Shown here piece by piece: positions 25,714 to 32,812 of a DNA stretch of 64,000 nt (position 1 is the first letter of the stretch; the number at the start of each line of letters is the position of its first letter). Location: assembly GCA_026398615.1 (NCBI GenBank), contig JAPLSN010000019.1:1-64000 (forward strand). The letters are read 5' to 3'. Origin of the DNA: Spirochaetota bacterium (GTDB lineage: Bacteria; Spirochaetota; Spirochaetia; Treponematales; UBA12059). The notes beneath the pieces are model-generated. The model saw only the letters and a list, made by a program, of their open reading frames with translations. It was not told where the DNA came from and searched no databases. The translations under genes were made by a program, and so were the position numbers.

Positions 25714-25817
25714 TCTGGTCCCCTCCCTTCGATCTTCTTCGATTGTCGGCGTCCGTTGCGGCTGCTTGAGCGTTTTTTCCGGGTTTCCTGGAAGGCCGCG
25801 GCGCGACTCGGGACGGT

Positions 25818-26315
25818 TCACGCGCCGCCCAGAAGCTTTCCGTCAGTCACCCAGGTCTCGATTCGCTGGTACGCGTCGTTGATTCGGGCGGCGGTTTCCG
25901 TCGCGCGCTTCTGCCGTTCGGGGGAGTCGCCGTGGCGGTCCGGGTGATGTTCCTTGAGCAGGCGCTTGTAGGCGGCCTTGACCTCGGCGAAGGGAACGCC
26001 GTAACGCAGGCCGAGAATCTTGTAATCTTCCAAAATCCTCGCGGGAGGCCCAGAGGGACCGTTCCGGCGGCGATTCGCCCCGTTCCTCGCCGCTTCCTCC
26101 GCCTTTCGGCGCGCTTCCCGCCCGCGTTCGAGCTTTTCTCGGGCATCGCGGTCCCCGGCCAGGTCCGCTTCGAGTTCGGCCATGGCGTCGTCGAGGTCGG
26201 GATCGCCCGAAGGCGGGATTCCACCCCGGGCCGATGAAGTGGAGTCCCTGCGGTCGGAATCGCCCGAGATGAAGGACTTCAGCAGGGTTTCTATTCGGTC
26301 GAAAAGAGGATCCAC
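25818..26315 (-). CDS. J-domain (DnaJ-like) co-chaperone with C-terminal J domain
   Basis: 165 residues from GTG 26315, chosen because GAGG lies six bases upstream; the frame stays open further upstream through the likely promoter, so the start is tentative. Residues 1-95 are a linker rich in Asp, Arg and Glu. The J domain is at the end (about 100-160: DYKILGLRYGVPFAEVKAAYK, HPD in EHHPDRHGD). J domains stimulate Hsp70 (DnaK) ATPase. Its place next to fliS and flgN hints at a link with flagellar assembly, which is only contextual. Confidence 0.75.
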   Translation of the reverse strand: MDPLFDRIETLLKSFISGDSDRRDSTSSARGGIPPSGDPDLDDAMAELEADLAGDRDAREKLERGREARRKAEEAARNGANRRRNGPSGPPARILEDYKILGLRYGVPFAEVKAAYKRLLKEHHPDRHGDSPERQKRATETAARINDAYQRIETWVTDGKLLGGA

Positions 26316-26427
26316 GTACGCCTCGTATGTCGCTGGATGCACGATGCGGTCAGGTTCCGGCGTGAAGGAACGCGCGAAACCCGTCCCGGGAAGATGCCAA
26401 GGGTTCCGTTCCGAAACCCGATATGAT

Positions 26428-26456
26428 AATCTACCCCATGTGATACCGAAGATCAA
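26428..26456 (-). promoter_or_regulatory. Promoter of the J-domain/fliS/flgN genes
   Basis: On the minus strand TTGATC (26456-26451), 17 bases, TAGATT (26433-26428). It leaves a leader of about 105 bases to GTG 26315. Confidence 0.45.
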
Positions 26457-26486
26457 GCTTGGCGGGTTTTCATCTCGGCTGCCCGC

Positions 26487-26516
26487 TTCCACTCGGGCGG
26501 CGTGAGCCTGTATACT
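26487..26516 (+). promoter_or_regulatory. psuK promoter, probably leaderless
   Basis: TTCCAC (26487-26492), 18 bases, TATACT (26511-26516). Six bases separate the -10 element from ATG 26523, and no ribosome binding site is visible. Confidence 0.45.
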
Positions 26517-26522
26517 GCCGTC

Positions 26523-27467
26523 ATGCCGACCCTCATCGCCGTGATCGGCGGCCTCAACCTCGACATCCAGGCTTCCTGTTCCCTGCCCTTCGTCCCCCGG
26601 GACTCCAACCCCGGCAGGGCGGACTCGGTGCCGGGAGGGGTGGGCAGGAACATCGCGGAGAACCTCGTCCGCCTCGGGAACCCGGTCGAACTCGTGTCCG
26701 TGGCCGGGAGCGATCCCGACTCGGACCGCCTCGTCGAAGCCTGCACGGCGGCGGGGATCGGGACCTCGGGCATCCGGAGGCTGGCGGGAGAAAGCTGTTC
26801 CCGCTACCTGTGCCTGCTGGACTCGGACGGTACGCTCGTCGGGGCCGTGGCTGCCATGTCGATCTTCGACCGTTTCGGCCCCGAGGTCGTCGACGCCGCC
26901 GAGGCGATGCTGGACGCCGCCGCCTTCCTGGTCGTCGACGCCAATCCCTGCCGCGAGACCATCGAACGCCTCGCGACGCGCTGGGGTGGCAAACCCATCC
27001 TGTTCGACCCGGTTTCGGCCGCCAAGGCCGGGAAAGCCGGGTTCGCATTGGGGCGGTTCGCCATGATCAAGCCGAACCGGGCGGAGGCGACCGCCCTGAC
27101 CGGGGTGGCCACGGACACCGACGACGGCATCCGCAAGGCTGCCTCCGCGCTCAGGGTTAAGGGAGTCCGCGAAGTGTACCTTTCCCTGGGTTCCCGGGGT
27201 ATTTACTGGGATGACGGGCGCGAAAGCGGCCTCGCGTCGCCGCCTGCGGACGCGCCACCCGCGGTGAACGTTTCCGGGTCGGGCGACGCGGCGGCCGCGG
27301 CCCTCGCGTGGGCATCGCTTTCCGGGGCCGGCCCCCGCGACAGGGCGGCCTGCGCCCTGGCAGCTGCGATGCTCACGGCCGGGGCGAGGACTGCCGTTTC
27401 GCCCTACATCGACCCAGAAACCATCATGAAGCTCTTGAAAGGAGTCATCCATGCACCGTTATCTTGA
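26523..27467 (+). CDS. psuK: PfkB-family kinase, probable pseudouridine kinase
   Basis: 314 residues of ribokinase fold. N-terminal motif VIGGLNLDIQA, then PGGVGRNIAENLVRLG; the catalytic Asp is in NVSGSGDAAAA, where the usual GAGD reads GSGD. It would phosphorylate pseudouridine to its 5'-phosphate. The assignment comes from the 17-base overlap with psuG, the classic psuK-psuG pair for pseudouridine catabolism. A GTG 21 bases upstream is possible, but it lies in the promoter. Confidence 0.82.
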   Translation: MPTLIAVIGGLNLDIQASCSLPFVPRDSNPGRADSVPGGVGRNIAENLVRLGNPVELVSVAGSDPDSDRLVEACTAAGIGTSGIRRLAGESCSRYLCLLDSDGTLVGAVAAMSIFDRFGPEVVDAAEAMLDAAAFLVVDANPCRETIERLATRWGGKPILFDPVSAAKAGKAGFALGRFAMIKPNRAEATALTGVATDTDDGIRKAASALRVKGVREVYLSLGSRGIYWDDGRESGLASPPADAPPAVNVSGSGDAAAAALAWASLSGAGPRDRAACALAAAMLTAGARTAVSPYIDPETIMKLLKGVIHAPLS

Positions 27468-28368
27468 CGTATCCCCCGAGGTTGCCGAGGCGCTCGCGTC
27501 CGGCAAGGCCGTCGTCGCCCTGGAATCCACGATCATCTCCCACGGGATGCCGTACCCGCAGAACGTGGAGACGGCCTTCCGCGTCGAGAAGGTCGTCCGT
27601 GACGCGGGCGCCGTGCCCGCGACCATCGCGATCATGGGCGGACGCCTCAAGGTCGGCCTCGACGCGGAGGCGGTCCGGTCCCTCGGGAAGAAGGGTCGCG
27701 ACGCCGTCAAGGTCAGCCGCCGCGACATCGCGTGGACCATCGCGAACCGCCTCGACGGGGCTACCACCGTGGCCGCGACGATGATCCTCGCCGCGATGGC
27801 GGGCGTCCGCGTCTTCGCGACTGGCGGCATCGGCGGCGTGCACCGCGGGGCCGAACGGACCATGGACATTTCCGCCGACCTCGAGGAACTGGCCGCGACC
27901 GACGTGGCGGTGGTCTGCGCCGGCGCCAAGAGCATCCTCGACCTTTCGAAAACCCTCGAGTACCTGGAAACGCGGGGCGTCCCGGTGATCGGCTTCAGGA
28001 CGCGGGAATTCCCCGCCTTCTACACGAGCCGCTCCGGCATGACGCTCGAGATGCGCGCCGAGGAACCGGCCGACATCGCCCGCTTCCTCCGGGCCAAGCG
28101 CGACCTGGGCCTTTCGGGGGGCGTCGTGATCGCCAACCCCATCCCTCCTGAGTTCGAGATGGAAGCCTCGGTCATCGGTTCGGCCATCGACAGGGCCGTG
28201 GCCGAAGCCGAGGCGCAGGGAATCCGGGGCAAGGAGACGACCCCCTTCCTCCTCGCGCGGGTCAAGGAGCTGACCGGCGGCGAGAGCCTCGAATCCAACA
28301 TCGCGCTCGTGCTCAACAACGCAAAGCTGGCCGCGATGGTCGCCGTGGAGCTGGCTTCGCTCGCGTAG
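27451..28368 (+). CDS. psuG: Pseudouridine-5'-phosphate glycosidase
   Basis: 305 residues, the usual length. Family motifs: VALESTIISHGMPYPQN (contains the catalytic Glu), KVSRRDIAW (catalytic Lys), GATTVAATM, VFATGGIGGVHRGAE, and SLESNIALVLNNA. It splits the C-C glycosidic bond of pseudouridine 5'-phosphate to uracil and ribose 5-phosphate, a homotrimeric Mn2+-dependent enzyme in the cytosol. AAAGGAG precedes the ATG. It is translationally coupled to psuK and followed by a GC-rich hairpin. Confidence 0.95.
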   Translation: MHRYLDVSPEVAEALASGKAVVALESTIISHGMPYPQNVETAFRVEKVVRDAGAVPATIAIMGGRLKVGLDAEAVRSLGKKGRDAVKVSRRDIAWTIANRLDGATTVAATMILAAMAGVRVFATGGIGGVHRGAERTMDISADLEELAATDVAVVCAGAKSILDLSKTLEYLETRGVPVIGFRTREFPAFYTSRSGMTLEMRAEEPADIARFLRAKRDLGLSGGVVIANPIPPEFEMEASVIGSAIDRAVAEAEAQGIRGKETTPFLLARVKELTGGESLESNIALVLNNAKLAAMVAVELASLA

Positions 28369-28394
28369 GGCCCGCATCGAGGCGACGCGGGCCC
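28368..28394 (+). terminator. GC-rich hairpin after psuG
   Basis: GGGCCCGC (28368-28375) pairs perfectly with GCGGGCCC (28387-28394) across 11 bases and starts on the last base of the psuG stop codon. The tail is only CGGTTT, so termination would be weak or Rho-assisted. Confidence 0.5.
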
Positions 28395-28425
28395 CGGTTT
28401 CGGCCCGCCCTTCCCGCCTTCGAGC

Positions 28426-28454
28426 TTTTCACTGCCGGCCATGTGTGCTAGGAT
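28426..28454 (+). promoter_or_regulatory. parE promoter with flanking 10-bp direct repeat
   Basis: TTTTCA (28426-28431), 17 bases, TAGGAT (28449-28454), with nine bases to ATG 28464. GCCGGCCATG occurs at 28434-28443 and again at 28457-28466, so identical 10-mers bracket the -10 element and include the start codon. Confidence 0.4.
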
Positions 28455-28463
28455 TCGCCGGCC

Positions 28464-30275
28464 ATGGCAAAGATGAACCCCCACGATTACGACGAATCCA
28501 AGATCAAGACGCTCTCGTCGCTCGAGCACATCCGCCTCAGGACGGGCATGTACATCGGCCGCCTCGGCGACGGCTCCAACCCGGACGACGGCATCTACGT
28601 GCTCACCAAGGAAGTGATCGACAACGCCATCGACGAGTACATCATGGGCTACGGCGAACGCGTGGTCGTCGAGATCCACGACGGCGTCGTGACGGTCAGG
28701 GACCGGGGACGGGGCATCCCGCTCGGCAAGGTGATCGAGTGCGTTTCCGTCATCAACACGGGCGCCAAGTACAACGACGAAGTGTTCCAGTTCTCCGTGG
28801 GCCTCAACGGCGTCGGCACGAAGGCGGTCAACGCGCTTTCCAGGCATTTCCGCGTGGTCTCGTACCGCGAAGGCAAATTCTTCGAAGCCCGGTTCGAGCG
28901 CGGCGTCCTCGTCTCCCGGAACGAGGGAGCGGCGGGCAGGGAAAAGAACGGCCTCCTCGTCGAATTCGAACCCGACCGCGAGATCTTCGGCGATTTCGCC
29001 TTCAACTTGGAGTTCGCCGAAAAGCGGATGTGGAACTACGCCTACCTCAATTCCGGGCTCACCGTGGTCCTGAACGGTCGCGAGTTCGCCTCGAACAACG
29101 GGCTCCACGATCTCCTCTATTCCGAGACCGGCGACGACACCCTCTACGACATCGGGTACTGCCGCGGCGACAAGATCGAATTCGCCTTCACGCACACCAA
29201 CAACTACGGCGAGGAGCTCTTCAGCTTCGTCAACGGCCAGCACACCGCGGACGGCGGCACGCACCTCTCCGCGTTCCGCGAGGGTTTCCTCAAGGCCGTC
29301 AACGAATTCTACCAGGCGCAGTACCGGGGCGAGGACATCCGCGAGGGCATCGCCGCGGCGGTGGCCATCAAGCTGCAGAACCCGCTCTTCGAAAGCCAGA
29401 CGAAGAACAAGCTCGGGAACACCGAGATCAGGCCCTGGATCATGCAGGAAGTGAAACGCGGCGTCGACGAATTCCTGCGCCGCAATCCGGCGGCGCAGAA
29501 GCGCCTCCAGGAAAAAATCGTCTCGAACGAAAAACTCCGCACCGAGCTCAACATCGTCAAGAAGGAAGCCAAGGACGCCGCGAAGAAGATCGAGCTCAAG
29601 ATCCCGAACCTGCGGGACTGCAAGTACCACTACGGCGACGGCGACAAGGGCGACCTCTCGACGATCTTCCTCACGGAGGGCCAGTCGGCCGCCGGCTCCA
29701 TGGTGAGCTCGCGCGACGTGTACACGCAGGCCATCTTCAGCCTCCGCGGGAAGCCCGAGAACATGTTCGGGAAGAAGCGCACGGCGATCTACAGGAACGA
29801 GGAACTCTACAACATGATGATGGCCCTCGGCATCGAGAACGACGTCGAGAACATCCGTTACGGAAGGATCGTGCTCGCCACCGACGCCGACTACGACGGC
29901 TTCCACATCCGCAACCTCCTGCTCACCTTCTTCCTGGCCTTCTTCGAGGAGCTCGTGACGCAGGGCCGCGTCTTCATCCTGGAAACTCCGATTTTCCGCG
30001 TGCGGGACAAGAAGACCACGCTCTACTGCTACAGCGCCCGCGAGCGGGACGAAGCGGTCACGGAACTCGGGAAAAACGCGGAGGTCACGCGCTTCAAGGG
30101 CTTGGGCGAGATCAGCCCGGGCGAATTCGGTCAGTTCATCGCCGAGGACATGAGGCTCGTCAAGGTGGACGTCCAGACCCTCAAGACCGTGCCGGAAGTC
30201 CTCGAATTCTACATGGGCAAGAACACGCCGGACCGCCGCGAATACATCATGCAGAACCTGATCAACGACCTCTGA
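28464..30275 (+). CDS. parE: Type IIA DNA topoisomerase subunit B (topoisomerase IV ParE-like)
   Basis: 603 residues, clearly shorter than gyrase B and without its C-terminal insert. GHKL ATPase motifs: KEVIDNAIDEY, RDRGRGIPLG and GLNGVGTKAVNAL. The Toprim domain has LTEGQSAAGS (first Glu; the usual EGDSA has Gln here) and the metal pair in DADYDG. Together with ParC it decatenates or relaxes DNA using ATP. It starts without a ribosome binding site close to its -10 element. The subunit A gene follows after 40 bases. Confidence 0.9.
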   Translation: MAKMNPHDYDESKIKTLSSLEHIRLRTGMYIGRLGDGSNPDDGIYVLTKEVIDNAIDEYIMGYGERVVVEIHDGVVTVRDRGRGIPLGKVIECVSVINTGAKYNDEVFQFSVGLNGVGTKAVNALSRHFRVVSYREGKFFEARFERGVLVSRNEGAAGREKNGLLVEFEPDREIFGDFAFNLEFAEKRMWNYAYLNSGLTVVLNGREFASNNGLHDLLYSETGDDTLYDIGYCRGDKIEFAFTHTNNYGEELFSFVNGQHTADGGTHLSAFREGFLKAVNEFYQAQYRGEDIREGIAAAVAIKLQNPLFESQTKNKLGNTEIRPWIMQEVKRGVDEFLRRNPAAQKRLQEKIVSNEKLRTELNIVKKEAKDAAKKIELKIPNLRDCKYHYGDGDKGDLSTIFLTEGQSAAGSMVSSRDVYTQAIFSLRGKPENMFGKKRTAIYRNEELYNMMMALGIENDVENIRYGRIVLATDADYDGFHIRNLLLTFFLAFFEELVTQGRVFILETPIFRVRDKKTTLYCYSARERDEAVTELGKNAEVTRFKGLGEISPGEFGQFIAEDMRLVKVDVQTLKTVPEVLEFYMGKNTPDRREYIMQNLINDL

Positions 30276-30315
30276 ATTCCGGCGGCGACGTCAACGAACA
30301 GACTGAGGGAGCGAC

Positions 30316-32496
30316 ATGGCGTACGTCAAGAAGATTTTCAACGAAAACTTCCTCTACTACGCGTCGTATGTCATCAAGGACCGCGCGATACCCGACCTGG
30401 AAGACGGACTCAAGCCCGTCCAGCGGCGGATACTGCACTCCCTGTTCGAGATGGACGACGGCAAGTTCCACAAGGTGGCGAACGTCGTCGGCTACTGCAT
30501 GAAGTACCATCCGCACGGCGACGCGTCCATCTACTCGGCGCTGGTCGTCCTCGCGAACAAGGAACTCTTCATCGACAAGCAGGGCAACTACGGCAACCTG
30601 TATACCGGCGACGAGGCGTCGGCCGCCCGCTACATCGAGTGCCGGGCCACGGCGCTGGCCAGGGATGTCCTGTACAACCCGAAGATCACGGAATACGCCG
30701 ACTCCTATGACGGCCGCAACCGTGAACCCGTGGCCTTCCCCGCCAAGCTCCCCGTGGTCCTCCTCACCGGTGCCGACGGCATCGCCGTCGGGATGAGCAC
30801 GAAGATACTTCCCCACAACCCGGTCGAAGTCCTCAGGGCCGAAATAGCCTGCCTCCAGGGCAAGCGCTTCAGGCTCGATCCGGACTTCCACACGGGCGGG
30901 CTCGCGGACGTGTCGGAGTACGATGACGGGAACGGGAAAGTCCGGGTCCGGGCCAGGCTCGACTTTTCCGATCCCAAGCGCATCGTCGTCCGAGAACTGC
31001 CCTTCGGCTCCACCACCGAAAGCCTCATCGGAAGCGTGGAAGCCGCGGCGAAGTCGGGCAGGCTCAAGATCGCCTCCATCTCGGACTTCACCACCGAAAA
31101 CGTCGAGATCGAGATCCGGCTCCAGCGCGGCGTCTACGCCCGGGAGGTAGAGGACGCGCTCTACGCATTCACCGAGTGCGAACAGGCCATATCGTGCAAC
31201 TGCCTCGTCATCAAGGACGGCATCCCCGTCATCATGGATGCGACGTCCATCGTCCAGCACCACGCGACCCGCCTCCTCGCGGTCCTCAAGGCCGAGCTCC
31301 AGCTCGAGGAACGCGAACTCCTCGACGAAATCTACGCCCGCACCCTCGAACGCATCTTCATCGAGGAACGCGTGTACAAGGCCATCGAGAGCAGGAAAAC
31401 CCAGGAAACCGTGTACAGGGCGGTGATCGACGGACTCAAGCCCTTCGCGAAGGAAATCAGGCGCGAAGTGAGCGCGGACGACGTCGAGCGCCTACTCAAG
31501 ATCCCCATCCGCAGGATATCGCTCTATGACATCGACAAGGCCAGGAACGAGATGCAGCGGCTCGCGGCCAGGCTCAAGGAAGCGCGGCACCACCTCGCCC
31601 GCCTCGTCGAGTACGGCATCGGGTTCCTCGAAGGCATCATCAAGCGCCTCGAAAAGGACTGGACGCGGAAAACGGAAATTTCCGGCTTCCACCGCATCGA
31701 CGTGAAGGAAGTCGCAAAGCGCGACATCGCCCTGCGCTACGACGGACAGACCGGCTACCTCGGCACCTCGGTCTCCACCGGCGACCAGCTTTTCACGGTT
31801 TCACCCTACGACAAGGTCCTCTATATCCGCAGGAACGGCATCTACTCGGTGTCGCCGGCACCGGAGCGCCTGTACGTCGACCAGGAACTGCTCTACTGCG
31901 CCATCGCGGAAAAAGAATCGCTCTCGGATATCCCCTTCACGATCATCTACCGCGACGGGACGAACGGCTATCCCTTCATCAAGCGCTGCCGCATCGAGGC
32001 GTGGATCATGAACAAGGATTACCAGCTCGTGCCGGACGGCTCGCAGATCCTGTTCTTCACGACCGCGCCATCCTTCGCCTTCAGGGTCAAGTATGCTGTC
32101 AGGCCGCGTCAACGGGTCAAGGAAGAGCGATTTTCCTCCAAGGACTTCGAGGAAAAGGGACTCAAGGCGAATGGTGTGCGTCTTGCCGTCAAGGAAGCCC
32201 TCCGTGTCGAATCCGACGCCCTCCAGCCGAGACCGGGAAGGCGCTCCGAACCGGAACTGCCGCTGGAGCCGGGCAACCGTGAAACGACATCAAGCGACAC
32301 ATCGGCCCGCCCGCTGAAAGCCGCGCCGCCTTCGATAGCCGCAGCCCCGGGCAAAACCGCCGGGAAGAAAAAGGTCAAATCCGCAAAAGGCGGGCTCCTC
32401 GCCGCCGCCACACGGAAGAAGTCGAAAATGTCGAAAATCAACGCCGCTGCAGCCAAAAAGATGAAAAACCCCGCCCCGAAGAAAGATTCCCGATGA
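30316..32496 (+). CDS. parC: Type IIA DNA topoisomerase subunit A (topoisomerase IV ParC-like)
   Basis: 726 residues. The winged-helix region has KPVQRRIL and YHPHGDAS, and the catalytic Tyr106 is in ARYIECR. A coiled coil near 430-470 is followed by a shortened C-terminal domain without obvious GyrA boxes, then a low-complexity tail (about 640-726) rich in Lys, Ala, Ser and Pro, like a histone-H1 tail. The quinolone pocket differs from E. coli ParC: Ala70 and Ser74 stand where Ser80 and Glu84 lie. GAGGGAG precedes the ATG. It pairs with the ParE gene upstream. Confidence 0.88.
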   Translation: MAYVKKIFNENFLYYASYVIKDRAIPDLEDGLKPVQRRILHSLFEMDDGKFHKVANVVGYCMKYHPHGDASIYSALVVLANKELFIDKQGNYGNLYTGDEASAARYIECRATALARDVLYNPKITEYADSYDGRNREPVAFPAKLPVVLLTGADGIAVGMSTKILPHNPVEVLRAEIACLQGKRFRLDPDFHTGGLADVSEYDDGNGKVRVRARLDFSDPKRIVVRELPFGSTTESLIGSVEAAAKSGRLKIASISDFTTENVEIEIRLQRGVYAREVEDALYAFTECEQAISCNCLVIKDGIPVIMDATSIVQHHATRLLAVLKAELQLEERELLDEIYARTLERIFIEERVYKAIESRKTQETVYRAVIDGLKPFAKEIRREVSADDVERLLKIPIRRISLYDIDKARNEMQRLAARLKEARHHLARLVEYGIGFLEGIIKRLEKDWTRKTEISGFHRIDVKEVAKRDIALRYDGQTGYLGTSVSTGDQLFTVSPYDKVLYIRRNGIYSVSPAPERLYVDQELLYCAIAEKESLSDIPFTIIYRDGTNGYPFIKRCRIEAWIMNKDYQLVPDGSQILFFTTAPSFAFRVKYAVRPRQRVKEERFSSKDFEEKGLKANGVRLAVKEALRVESDALQPRPGRRSEPELPLEPGNRETTSSDTSARPLKAAPPSIAAAPGKTAGKKKVKSAKGGLLAAATRKKSKMSKINAAAAKKMKNPAPKKDSR

Positions 32497-32534
32497 GGGG
32501 ACCAGTTCGACCGCAGCCATATCAGATCCCGATA

Positions 32535-32563
32535 TTGACAAAACGAACGATCATCGGTAATCT
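32535..32563 (+). promoter_or_regulatory. tRNA-Asn promoter
   Basis: Consensus TTGACA (32535-32540), 17 bases, TAATCT (32558-32563), 24 bases before the mature tRNA. Confidence 0.7.
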
Positions 32564-32587
32564 TCCAATACTTTCGCAGGAAAGCGA

Positions 32588-32660
32588 TCCCCTGTAGCTC
32601 AGCTGGCAGAGCAAGTGGCTGTTAACCACTGGGTCCGTGGTTCGAATCCGCGCGGGGGAG
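32588..32660 (+). tRNA. tRNA-Asn, anticodon GTT
   Basis: The cloverleaf folds completely: acceptor TCCCCTG with CGGGGGA, D arm GCTC/GAGC, anticodon arm AGTGG-CTGTTAA-CCACT with anticodon GTT, and T arm CGTGG-TTCGAAT-CCGCG. The discriminator base is G, and CCA is not encoded (GCA follows). A terminator hairpin comes eight bases later. Confidence 0.95.
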
Positions 32661-32667
32661 CAAAAAA

Positions 32668-32702
32668 GACGCGATCACCACCAGGTGGTCGCGTCTTTTT
32701 TT
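32668..32702 (+). terminator. Rho-independent terminator of tRNA-Asn
   Basis: Stem GACGCGATCACC (32668-32679) with GGTGGTCGCGTC (32684-32695), with one G-T pair and loop ACCA, followed by seven Ts. Confidence 0.92.
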
Positions 32703-32711
32703 CAATGTCGA

Positions 32712-32730
32712 CCCCGCGCGGATTCGAACC
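32712..32730 (-). repeat. Inverted 19-bp copy of the tRNA-Asn T-arm and acceptor strand
   Basis: Read on the minus strand, 32730-32712 is identical to 32639-32657 inside the tRNA (GGTTCGAATCCGCGCGGGG). No other tRNA parts surround it. Copies of a tRNA 3' segment near the gene are typical of attachment-site scars left by integrative elements, here in inverted orientation. Confidence 0.75.
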
Positions 32731-32812
32731 GGAGGGGCTGCCGACCAACGGGAGGAAAAGCGCGCATGGAAGCGCGCGTCAGGCCCCGAGGGCGGCCCTG
32801 GAAACGGTCGTC

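Noticed and set aside
28464-32496. DNA gyrase gyrB-gyrA
   Set aside because: Subunit B is short, and subunit A lacks recognisable GyrA boxes in its C-terminal domain; a topoisomerase IV-type pair fits better.
32703-32760. A second tRNA gene on the minus strand
   Set aside because: Only the T-arm and part of the acceptor strand are present; no D arm or anticodon arm can be folded.
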